From contig JABLUY010000115.1 of the NCBI GenBank assembly GCA_013306675.1, positions 1 to 64,000 of the forward strand: a stretch of 64,000 bases of DNA. The letters run 5' to 3'. The stretch's first letter is position 1. The number at the start of each line of letters is the position of its first letter. The notes under the pieces are model-generated. The model was not told the DNA's origin. It was given only the letters and a program-made list of their open reading frames with translations, and ran no database searches. The position numbers and the translations under genes were made by a program. The DNA is from Thraustochytrium sp. TN22. Lineage: Eukaryota > Sar > Bigyra > Thraustochytrida > Thraustochytriidae. Shown here piece by piece: positions 43,967 to 53,309 of the stretch.

Positions 43967-44489
43967 GGAGCACCGTCAAGCACGCGAGCTTGATGAGGCT
44001 CTTTGGCGTAGCGCCGGTCATTGCGACGAGCGCGCCGCCACTGGCAAGAGTTCCGTGGCCTCCAGTCGTCCAGACTCGACATGACGCGGTGGCCAAGACG
44101 GGCATGTAGTAGATTGACCTGCCAAAGCAAGTTGTGGCGAGCGCGCGTCCATCCCAGCCACCAGCGTCCGGCTCTCGGAGGCCTGCACGGTGAAGAACGA
44201 GGCTGTCGCCATGACGACGACCATCAAACAACATGCCCTGCTCCCAGCGTCTCTCGCCCGAAGCGGACTCGCCCCAGGCACGCACAGCCGCGCCGCGATG
44301 CGATCGTGGCGGCGACATGAAAGATGTGATGATAACGTTTTTACTTCCCCTGCCGAGTCCTTGTCAGTGCGGTGCAGCCGCTTCTCGTGGCGCCTCCCCA
44401 ACTGCTGCTCTAGTTGGGCAATCAGCGTCCGTGCCGCGTTGCCGCGCCGCCGCCGGCGCCCCGCCGCGCTGCTGCACGTTTGTGGACAT
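43967..44489. other. 3' flank of P9
   Basis: Homologous to the P7 3' flank up to about 44420, with single copies of the 13- and 15-base units that are expanded there. It ends just before the tRNA gene. No gene seen. Confidence 0.65.
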
Positions 44490-44498
44490 GAAAAAAAA
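44490..44498 (-). terminator. RNA polymerase III terminator of the tRNA-Ser gene
   Basis: Nine consecutive T on the minus strand begin four bases after the mature 3' end of the tRNA, the usual Pol III stop signal. Confidence 0.85.
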
Positions 44499-44501
44499 AT
44501 T

Positions 44502-44612
44502 CGTTGCGGCTGGGATTCGAACCCAGGCGTCCAAAGAACAATGGATTTAGACATCGGTTGCCGCTAGGCATCCAATAGCAGTCCACCACCTTAACCACTC
44601 GGTCACCGCAAC
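44502..44612 (-). tRNA. tRNA-Ser(GCU) with a 29-base intron
   Basis: Read on the minus strand, a 7-bp acceptor stem GTTGCGG/CCGCAAC closes perfectly. The D-arm region carries a good A box (ACCGAGTGGTTAAGG) and the T arm the B box (GGTTCGAATCC). The anticodon stem GTGGA/TCCAT is interrupted by a 29-base intron at 44547-44575, directly after position 37. Splicing gives loop CTGCTAA with anticodon GCT, decoding AGC/AGU. A long variable arm (around TTCTTTGGA) fits the serine class. The mature length would be 82 bases before CCA addition. It lies between the convergent ends of P9 and P10. Confidence 0.93.
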
Positions 44613-44827
44613 TTGGGTTGATTGCCGCGCTTCCTGCGACTGGAACTCTGCGTAGCGACAAGTCGCCCTATGCACCTTCTGCCCCTGATCGGTCGAGCCC
44701 GCGCACCGCGGCGCAAGCCCAACGCTTGCAGGGCCAGCGCCAGCGCGAGCCGGGCAACTACGAGGCCTCAGAGGTAGAGCATGCATCGATAAATTAGCGT
44801 AGGTCATGAGGAGTTCTCGCGGTCAGA

Positions 44828-47500
44828 TCAGGCATCGGCGGTGCCGAAGGTGGGCTTGGTCGGGTTCGAGGTGTCTTGGACGCCGTTCTGGTTGAGCTCG
44901 AGCTCGTGCCTGACAACGGTGGGGTCGCGCTCGTGCGGAATGGAGACGCCGAAGAGGCTGAGCACGACAGGGATGAAGACGATGCCGTAGAGACCTCCGA
45001 AGAGCACGATGCTCACAAAGCACCTGCCGAAGACGCGAAAGACCTCCGCCTTGGCGGCAAGGAGGACGACGACGGCGAGGCCGGTGGTGGCGATGGCCAG
45101 CAGGACAGCGGGGCCGATGTGGTAGAGGGACTCGATGACGCGCTCGTCCCGCGACTTGGAGGCGTCGCTGATGCCAAAGGTGAAGAGCACGTGCACGCAA
45201 AAGTCGGTGACGACCGAGATGGCCATGAGCATGTTCACGGCCGAGACGGCGTTCAGCGAGATGTCCCAGAAGAGCGGGAGGGAGCCAACGATGCAGGCAA
45301 AGACCATGGCCTCGACGCCAGTGGCAATGATGACCATGACCGGGTGCACGAGCAGGATGGAGCTGATGACGACGACAGCCAGCACGGCAAAGGCGAGGCT
45401 CATAAGGGTCTCGCGGGTGATGATGGCGAGGAGATCCGCGTTGATAAAGTACTCGGAGTTGATAAAGGCGCTCTCGGCCAGCGGCGAGGAGCGCGGCAGG
45501 TCGTGCGCAGTGCGCAGGACGCGGATTTCGGTTGCCGTGTCGCCGCCGATGGAGTACTGCCAGATGCGCGTCGCGGCGAGCGAGCCGTCCTCGTCGAACG
45601 CGAAGCAGTCCTCGAAGACGGGGACCTGCGCGATGAAGTCCACGAGGGCGAGCGAGAAGCTGGCGCCGGTGATGAAGCCGTTCTCGTTGGTCTGGTTCTG
45701 CCAGACCGGGTGCGCGGCTGCCCAAGCCACCATGCCGAGCTGCCAGTCCTTGCGGCCCTTGTCCTGGTCCACGATGTCGGAGGCAAAGACCAGGTCGGCG
45801 AGCTCGCGGATCTGAAGCTGCACGGTAGCGTCCGAGTAGTCAACATCGCCCTTGACGTAGAGGTTCATGGGGCTGAAGCTGCCGATGGAGTCAAAGTAGT
45901 CGTCCGCAACGTCGAACCAATCCTGCAGGTAGCTCTCGTCCGACGCCAGCAGCCTTACGTCGAAGCTGTTGTCAACCTGGACGCCCTGCCAGGCGCCGAT
46001 GGCCGCCATGGCGGTGAAGATCACGAGGACGGCCGCCTTGACGGGCTTGCGCATGAGAAAGGGCGCATACACGTCGCGGAAGAAGAGCGCGAGGCGCGAG
46101 TCGGCGTCAGACGTGGTCGTGGCCGCCTCCTTGTCGTGGACTTCGGTCGCGGTGCGCAGGCAGATGAGCGGGTCGCGACGGCCGGCCTTGCGGCGGCGCG
46201 CATCCAGTACCAGGAGCGCCGGGAAGACCGTGAGGTGGGCAATGTAGATGAGGAGCACCGCGACCGCGGCGTAGGCGCCAAACCACTGCATCGCCGGCAG
46301 GGAGGTTGTCATCGCGCACAAAAAGGCGAAGAAGTTCGTCGCAGACGCCACGGTGATGGCCATGCCCGAGTCGTAGATGGCCTCGTGGATGCGGTCCGGC
46401 AGCTCGTCCTCCTCCTTGGTGCGGTCGAAGGAGGCCACCACCACGTAGGCGGCGTCAATGCCCGTGCCGAGGAGTGCGAGCGGCAAGACCTGCGTGAGCG
46501 AGGTGAGTGGGAGGCCGCAGTAGGAGCAGAGCCCGTAGGCCGCGCCACTGGCGAAGAGAATGACCATGACGTCTGCCGTCGCCACGAGCGCGCGGCCGCG
46601 CACGCTGTCGCAGGCCTTGCCCAGCGTCAGGCTCGCAAAGACGATCATGACCACGTACGCCAGCCCCATCAGGTAGACCTCGCCGAAGACGACGCCGGCC
46701 AGCTCCTCATCGATGCTCTTGCCCGTGTACACGGACACGCGGATGGTGGATCGAGGCTTGGTCCCGATGTCGATGATCTCGTCCTCGAAGGCGTCCATCT
46801 CGTCCGAGGTCCCGTCCGGCAGGGCCGACAGCAGGTTGTAGGAGAGGCGGATGGCCGGCGCGCGCGCGAGCCCGGCCTCCGTCTCCGTGTACCGGCCGAA
46901 CTGGATCTTGCGCTGCACCGATTCGCCCGTCGGGTAGGTGTCCTGGGCGCAGACGGCCTGCACGATGGTGTCCGAGGTGGCATTCGCGTCGAAGAGGTCA
47001 ATGTCGAAGAGCCAGAATTTGGGCGCGCCCGACAGATCGCAGCTGCCGGTGAAGTCCCTGGCGCAGAGCTCCTCGAAGCTGCTGCCGAGCGTCGCGGTGC
47101 GCGCCGCCATGACCTCCTCGTGCACCTCGAACACCTCGCGCATCATGGTCCTCGTCAGCACGTTGGCGCCGCGGTCCAGCGCCGTCACAAAAAGGACCGA
47201 GGTGCGCGAGCTCGCCTCAAACTTTGACCGCGCGTACTGCATGTTGAGCATCGCCTCCGAGTCCTGGTCCGTCCACAGCAGCTCGCCGGAAGTCTCCACT
47301 TCCAGCAGCATCAGCCCTCCCAGGAGCGGCAGCATGCACCCGAAGAAGACCGCGATCGTCGTGCACGGCCTCGTCGCGCACCACCTCGACATGGTGGCCA
47401 GCGCCGAGGCCAGCCTTTGGCCCACTTTGCCCATGCACCCCACGTAGTTCCCCAGCACATCCTTGCCAAAGTGCTTTTGCACCTTGTTCGCCGCCACCAT
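44828..47500 (-). CDS. P10: Patched-like RND protein, VDQDSEAM type
   Basis: 890 residues from the ATG at 47498-47500 (MVAANKVQKHFGKDVLGNYV); the frame continues upstream without another ATG. Subtype-B loop (LLWTDQDSEAM, ATSDTIVQAVC) and TM4 GTGIDAAYVV with Ala replacing the second acid. TM10 keeps its acid (ISVVTDFCVH). The linker after TM6 has GRRDPLICL. The tail ends NPTKPTFGTADA, containing a KPTFG version of the tail motif of P1 and P4. It is closely related to P11 over the whole membrane domain, but with a short N-terminus holding only one KVQxxFGK unit. Confidence 0.9.
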   Translation of the reverse strand: MVAANKVQKHFGKDVLGNYVGCMGKVGQRLASALATMSRWCATRPCTTIAVFFGCMLPLLGGLMLLEVETSGELLWTDQDSEAMLNMQYARSKFEASSRTSVLFVTALDRGANVLTRTMMREVFEVHEEVMAARTATLGSSFEELCARDFTGSCDLSGAPKFWLFDIDLFDANATSDTIVQAVCAQDTYPTGESVQRKIQFGRYTETEAGLARAPAIRLSYNLLSALPDGTSDEMDAFEDEIIDIGTKPRSTIRVSVYTGKSIDEELAGVVFGEVYLMGLAYVVMIVFASLTLGKACDSVRGRALVATADVMVILFASGAAYGLCSYCGLPLTSLTQVLPLALLGTGIDAAYVVVASFDRTKEEDELPDRIHEAIYDSGMAITVASATNFFAFLCAMTTSLPAMQWFGAYAAVAVLLIYIAHLTVFPALLVLDARRRKAGRRDPLICLRTATEVHDKEAATTTSDADSRLALFFRDVYAPFLMRKPVKAAVLVIFTAMAAIGAWQGVQVDNSFDVRLLASDESYLQDWFDVADDYFDSIGSFSPMNLYVKGDVDYSDATVQLQIRELADLVFASDIVDQDKGRKDWQLGMVAWAAAHPVWQNQTNENGFITGASFSLALVDFIAQVPVFEDCFAFDEDGSLAATRIWQYSIGGDTATEIRVLRTAHDLPRSSPLAESAFINSEYFINADLLAIITRETLMSLAFAVLAVVVISSILLVHPVMVIIATGVEAMVFACIVGSLPLFWDISLNAVSAVNMLMAISVVTDFCVHVLFTFGISDASKSRDERVIESLYHIGPAVLLAIATTGLAVVVLLAAKAEVFRVFGRCFVSIVLFGGLYGIVFIPVVLSLFGVSIPHERDPTVVRHELELNQNGVQDTSNPTKPTFGTADA

Positions 47501-48870
47501 CGTGCTGTGGCGCTCCTCCTTCTCCGCCGCCTCGGCCTTGCCGACGTCCGAGCCCACCTTGGGCTCGGCTAGGTCCCTCAGCGCCGTGGTGCCTTGCCTC
47601 GCCGCGTCCTCCGCCCGCCCGGTCCTCGCCTTCGAATTGCGCAATTGCGATTATGCCTCGCCTCGCCTCGCCGCGCCGTCCGCGGCCGTCCGTTCGCCCA
47701 GCCGGCGCCCGCGCCGTCGCGGCAGGCTTGCGACCCCGTCGTCGTCACCCCGCCGCGCCCGGCCCGCGGCCGTGACGCCCTGCGAACGACGAAGCCGCGG
47801 CCTCCTCGGCCTCTTCGCGGCCGCTCGCGCTGCCGCCTCGCCTCGCCGCCGTTCGCGCTCTGCGGCCGCCGCCGCGCTCGGGCCCGCGTCCGGGCCCGAG
47901 TCCTCGCCGCGCGCGCGCTCCTGCTGCGTGCTCAACCCGCGCGCGCCTCGCCGCGCCGCGCAGTGCCAGTGTGAGCGGAGCGCGAGTCGAGTGGGCGAGG
48001 ACCGGGACAGTGGACACGGACACGCGCGGCGGCCTGCTCAGGCTCGCAGTGCTCGGGCTCGGGCTCGACTCGACTCGACTCGACTCGACTCGACTCGAGC
48101 CGAGCGCGGGCGCGAGAGCCCAGCGCGAGGCGAGGCGGCCTGGCTCGGGCCGCGCGAGCCGCTGGCCGCCCGGACGGACGGCTGGCCGGCTGGCCGGCTG
48201 GCTGCCGGCGCTGTGGACGCTGCTGGCCCACCGGTGCTCAGGCTGTCTGTGGACGCCGCCACCGTCCATCATGATCGCGCTGGAAGGCGGCGCGCTGGAG
48301 GCTGGCACGGTGCAAGCCCGGAACTTGAGCGAGGCGAGCGAGCTTCGCGTGTTCGTCGTGGAGCAGCCTGCGCCAGGCCAGGCTTGGCCGCGCGGCTTGC
48401 CAACGGGCGGCCGGAATCACGCCTGTCACTGCATGATCGCTTGGCGCCGAGGGGAAAAAGGGGCCTCGGCTCGAGGACCCTTCCTGATGAGATGGCCGCC
48501 GGGGCTTCACAGTCACCAGTTATCTTGGCTGATGCCGCGCGGCCGGCCCGGCTGCCGGTGCACTCGGAACGTGAACCTCTGTCGAGTGCCAGTGAAGCCC
48601 AGTGCCCAGTGAAGAGCAGGGCAGAGCAGGCTACTTGGCTAGGCCTACAGGCAGATCAACTCCATCAACCATGGCAAGTCAAGCCCTTCCCCTTCACACG
48701 AGGCAGTGGGACGCACTGGGCCTTGTGGTTGCTGCAGGCGCCAATCAAGATCAAGAAAGTTGCCCGTGCTCGTGTGATTGTCGTGCAGACAAGCTATCAT
48801 CATTCCCTTCACCGTGCACGGCGTGCAGTTGTCATATTATGCGGCGCGGCCGTTGATGGTCGAACCGAGA
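47501..48870. other. Spacer between P10 and P11
   Basis: Very GC-rich 5' flank of P10, then the 3' flank of P11. A CTCGA pentamer repeats seven times at 48064-48098. CAGTGCCAGTG is at 47961-47971 and GAGTGCCAGTG at about 48585. Open frames here are low-complexity (Arg/Ala/Pro) and not called. Confidence 0.5.
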
Positions 48871-51800
48871 TCATTCATTGGGCGGTTGGTCCAGCGGGCT
48901 GAGCTTGAGCTCGTGCTCAACAACGGCCGGGTCCCGCTGGTGGGGGATGGAGACGCCGACGAGGCTGAGCACGACAGGGATGAAGACGATGCCGTAGAGC
49001 GCGCCAAAGAGCACGATGCTCATGAAACACCTGCCAAAGACGCGAAAGACCTCCGCCTGAGCGAAGAGAAGCGCGACGACCGCGAGGCCGGTGGTGGCGA
49101 TGGCCAGCAGGACGGCGGGGCCAATGTGGTAGAGGGACTCGATGACGCGCTCGTCCCGCGACTTGGAGGCGTCGCTGATGCCAAAGGTGAAGAGCACGTG
49201 CACGCAAAAGTCGGTGACGACCGAGATGGCCATGAGCATGTTCACGGCCGAGACGGCGTTCAACGAGATGTCCCAGAAGAGCGGGAGCGAGCCGACGATG
49301 CAGGCGAAGACCATGGCCTCCACGCAGGTGGCGATGAGGACCAAGATTGGGTGCACCAGGAGGATGGAGCTGATGATGACGACGGCCAGCACGGCGAGAC
49401 CGAGGCTGGCGAGGGTCTCCCGAGTGATGATCGCAAGGAGGTCCGAGTTCATGAAGAACTCGGAGTTGATAAAGGCGCTCTCGGCCAGCGGCGAGGAGCG
49501 CGGCAGGTCGTGCGCGGCGCGCAGGACGCGGATATCCGTGGCCGAGTCGCCGCCGATGGGGTACTGCCAGATGCGCGTGGCGGCGAGCGAGCCGTCCTCG
49601 TCGAACGCGAAGCAGTCCTCGAAGACGGGGACCTGCGCGATGAAGTCCACGAGGGCGAGCGAGAAGCTGGCGCCGGTGATGAAGCCGTACTCGTTGGTCT
49701 GGTTCTGCCAGACCGGGTGCGCGGCTGCCCAAGCCACCATGCCGAGCTGCCAGTCCTTGCGGCCCTTGGCCTGGTCCACGATGTCGGAGGCAAAGACCCG
49801 GTCGGCGAGCTCGCGGATCTGCAGCTGGACGGTGGCGTCCGAGTGGTCGACCTCGCCCTTGACGTAGAGGTTCATCGGAGTGAAGCTGCCGAAGGAGTCG
49901 AAGTAGTCGTCCGCGACGTCAAACCAGTCCTGCAGGTAGCTCTCGTCCGACGCCAGCAGCCTGACCTCGAAGGTGTTGTCAATCTGAACAGCCTGCGACA
50001 GGCCGACGATCGCCATGACGCTAAAGACCACCAGGACGGTCACTTTGACACGCGGCTGCATGAGGTAGGGTGCGTACTTGTCGCGGAAGAAGAGCGCGAG
50101 GCGCGAGTCCGCGTCGGACGTCGTCGTGGTCGTCGGCTCTGCAGCCGTCTCCTCATCGGCGATCGAGGCCGCGGCGCGCATGCAGATGAGCGGGTCGCGG
50201 CGGCCGGCCTCTCGCCGGCGCACGTCCAGCACCAGGAGCGCCGGGAAGACCGTGAGGTGGGCAACGTAAATGAGAAGCACCGAGACCGCGGCGTAGGCGC
50301 CGAACCACTGCATCGCCGGCAGGGAAGTGGACAGCGCGCACAAAAAGGCGAAGAAGTTCGTCCCGGACGCCACGGTGATGGCCAGACCCGAGTCGTAAAT
50401 GGCCTCGTGGATGCGGTCCGGCAGCTCGTCCTCCTCCTTGGTGCGGTCAAAGGAGGCCACCACCACGTAGGCGGCGTCAATGCCCGTGCCGAGGAGTGTG
50501 AGCGGCAAGACCTGGGTAAGCGAGGTCATTGGCAGCCCGCAGTAGGAGCAGAACCCGTAGGCCGCGCCGCTGGCGTAAAGAATGACCAGCACGTCGGTCG
50601 TCGCCACGAGCGCGCGGCCGCGCACGCTGTCGCAGGCCCTGCCCAGCGTCAGGCTTGCGAAGATGATCATGGCGTTGTAAGCCAGCCCCATCAGATGCAC
50701 CTCGCCAAAGACTGTAGCGGCCAGCTCCTCGTCGAGACTCTTCACCGTGTACACCGACACGCGGATGGTGGACCGGGGCTTGGTCCCAATGTCGATGAGT
50801 GCGTCTTCGAAGGCTTCTAATTCATCGACGCTGCCGTCCGGCAGGATGGGCAGCAGGTTGTACGAGATGCGGATGGCCGGCGCACTCGCGAGCCCCGCCT
50901 CGGTCTCCGTGTATCGGCCGAACTGGATCTTGCGCTGCACCGACTCACCCGTCGGGTAGGTGTTTTGGGCGCAGACGGCCTGCACGATGGTGTCCGAGGT
51001 GGCGTTCGCGTCGAACAGGTCCATGTCAAAGAGCCAGAACTTGAGCGCGCCCGTCACATCGCAGCTGCCGGTGAAGTCCCTGGCGCAGAGCTCCTCAAAG
51101 CTGCTGCCGAGCGTCGCGGTGCGCGCCGCCATGACCTCGTCATGCACCTCGAGGGCTTCGCGCAGCATGTCCCGTGTCAGCACATTCGCGCCGCGGTCCA
51201 GCGCCGTGATAAAGAGCACCTCCGTGCGCGGGCTCTCGTCGAACTTTGACCGCGCGTACTGCATGTTGAGCATCGCCTCCGAGTCCTGGTCCGCCCACAG
51301 CAGTTCGCCCTTGGTTTCGACCTTGAGCATTGCCAGACCCCCTAGAAACGGCAGCAGGCACACGAAGAACACCGCGATCGTCATCCACGGGTTCATTGCA
51401 CACCGCCTTGACAGGGCCGCCAACGTCAAGCCCAGCTTCTTGCCCACCTCGCCCATCCCGTCCAGGTACCTGGCTGCCACGTCCTTGCCAAAGTACCTCT
51501 GCACCTTGCTGACCGGTAGCGCCTTGCCGACGCCCTCCTGTACCTTGCCGAAGCGCTCCTGCATCTTGCTCGCCGCTTGCGAATTGCCGACGCGCTCCTG
51601 TACCTTGGCCCAGCGCTCCCTGCTCGCCGCTCGCGAATTGCCAACGCGCTCCTGTACCTTGGCCCAGCGCTCCTGCGCCTTGCTCGCCGCTTGCGAATTG
51701 CCGACGCGCTCCTGCAAGTGGCCAACGCGCTCCTGCACCTGCGCTTTGCTCATTGCCAGCATTGTACCAACGCGCTCTTGCGCCTTGCCAACGCGCTCCT

Positions 51801-51953
51801 GCGCCTTGCCGAAGCGCTCCTGCATCTGTGCCTTGGTCGGTGCCTGTATTTTACCCATGCTCTCCTGCACCTTGCCCAAGCGTTCCTGCACCCTGCTCTT
51901 TCCCTGCGTTGTGCGCATGCACTCTCGCTGTTCCTGCTGCTCCTGCTCCTGTC

Positions 51954-51994
<41 letters not shown>

Positions 51995-52026
51995 TGCTGC
52001 TGCAACGGCGGCGGCGAAGCGCCCAT
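48871..52026 (-). CDS. P11: Patched-like RND protein with N-terminal poly-Q and KVQERVG repeats
   Basis: 1,051 residues from the ATG at 52024-52026 (MGASPPPLQQQ). Residues 8-25 are poly-Gln. Residues about 40-180 are a repeat of heptad-like units (K-x-Q-E-R-V-G and variants, often followed by NSQAASK), predicted amphipathic helix. The last unit, KVQRYFGKDVAARYL, aligns with the single unit at the start of P10. Then comes the standard subtype-B body: LLWADQDSEAM, TM4 GTGIDAAYVV, TM10 ISVVTDFCVH, linker GRRDPLICM followed by a Thr/Ser stretch. The tail ends LDQPPNE and lacks the KPTFG motif of P10. The repeat may bind membranes or form a coiled coil; this is inference. Confidence 0.9.
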
Positions 52027-53309
52027 CGTTTTCCTCGCCCTGCTTGCCTTCGGATTTCTTTTGGCGCGCCGTCGTGCCTCGCAGCTATCGTGACTACTTG
52101 TCCTCCGGCGAGCGCCCTCGCGCCCTCCGAGTCGCTTGCTGTTCAAGTTTTGCTTGAGCGAGCGAGCGAGTCCGTGAGCGAGCGCGCGAGCGAGACTGTG
52201 ACTCGGAGCGAGCGAGACTGTGAGCGAGCGAGCGAGTGCCTGTGGCTGTGTCGCGCGCGCTTTGCCTTGAATGGACTCTCCGGTCGGCCAGAGAAGTGAG
52301 GGAGTGAACACCCCGAGTTAGAACGCCCACACTGGCATCGCCAAAAGCCACGTCGTCACACCTGCCGCCTGCCTGGCCCTGCCACCATCGCGCGTGGCAC
52401 GGACTGCGAGCGCACTACCTCGGCTCTCTCCGCGCGCTCCGCTGGCGGCTGAAACTTGCTCCTGCGCCGCGAGAGGCTGCGCAAAAGAAAGCCTTGGCAC
52501 CAGAGGCGCCGGTTTGCCGGTGATGGCCCGCGCCGTCGAGTGAATCGACTCGACTCCATGGTCGAAGCGTCGATCTCGAATCCCTCGATGTCGTACGCGC
52601 TCGAAAATGCGTCATTGTAGCGAGCGCACCTGCGCAGTGCGCTTTGCCATGCCCTGGCACTTGGACTGGCAGTGCATGACTCGGACGGTGTGAATCCACT
52701 CGCTGAGAATCACCCACCCTCCCAAACCGCATGGGACAGCGCGTGCAGGGACGTCACGGTCTGCGAGTGAAGAGCGGGCAATGAGGGCTGGGCGAGGGAG
52801 GCCAATCGGATGAGAAAAACTGCCTTCACTCGCTCGCCACGGTCCGACTGCTTCGCTTCTCACTGCGCGGTGGCGCGCAAATAGCAAGGCGGTTCTGCAC
52901 CGTGACCGAGGCGGCCGCACCGCCCCAGCCTGGGCCGTGTCGTTTACGACTGCGTGAGGCATGCGGCATGAAAATACAATCTCGCGGCGCAACTGCGCAA
53001 ATGGCGGGTTTGCCGGCGTGTTTGCAGGTTAACACCTGCCCAGTCCGTGTGAACGCGCCATGGCAATCTCAATCCAGACAGGCTGTCGCGTCCGAGCAAT
53101 CGGCTCGGCGCACGGAAACCCACAATCTCAGCCGCACGCCTGCCAGACAGTCTCGGCCGCACGCCAGCCGGACAAGCATCTCGTCTTCTTCACACCGCGA
53201 CAAATGTACCTCACGAAGATGTAGCTCTTCCTAGCTCTGAGTATGAAGGTGACGTTTTTGACTCGTCCGAGTCTCAGGCGTCGAGAAAAAGCGCACACGA
53301 AAGCTGTCT
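52027..53309. other. 5' flank of P11 and 3' flank of P12
   Basis: No gene is supported. A GAGC tetramer repeat, partly broken, occupies about 52155-52238 in the presumed leader of P11. ACTGGCAGTGCA is at about 52659. The segment 52850-53250 is less GC-rich and holds nothing recognised. Confidence 0.5.

Noticed and set aside
44876-47227. Long plus-strand open frame (783 codons) opposite P10
   Set aside because: It is the antisense shadow of P10. The strong G/C third-position bias leaves the opposite strand open, and the composition (Arg/Asp/His/Gly-rich, no hydrophobic pattern) is non-biological. Similar shadows lie opposite the giant gene (3636-5735) and P11 (48778-50820).
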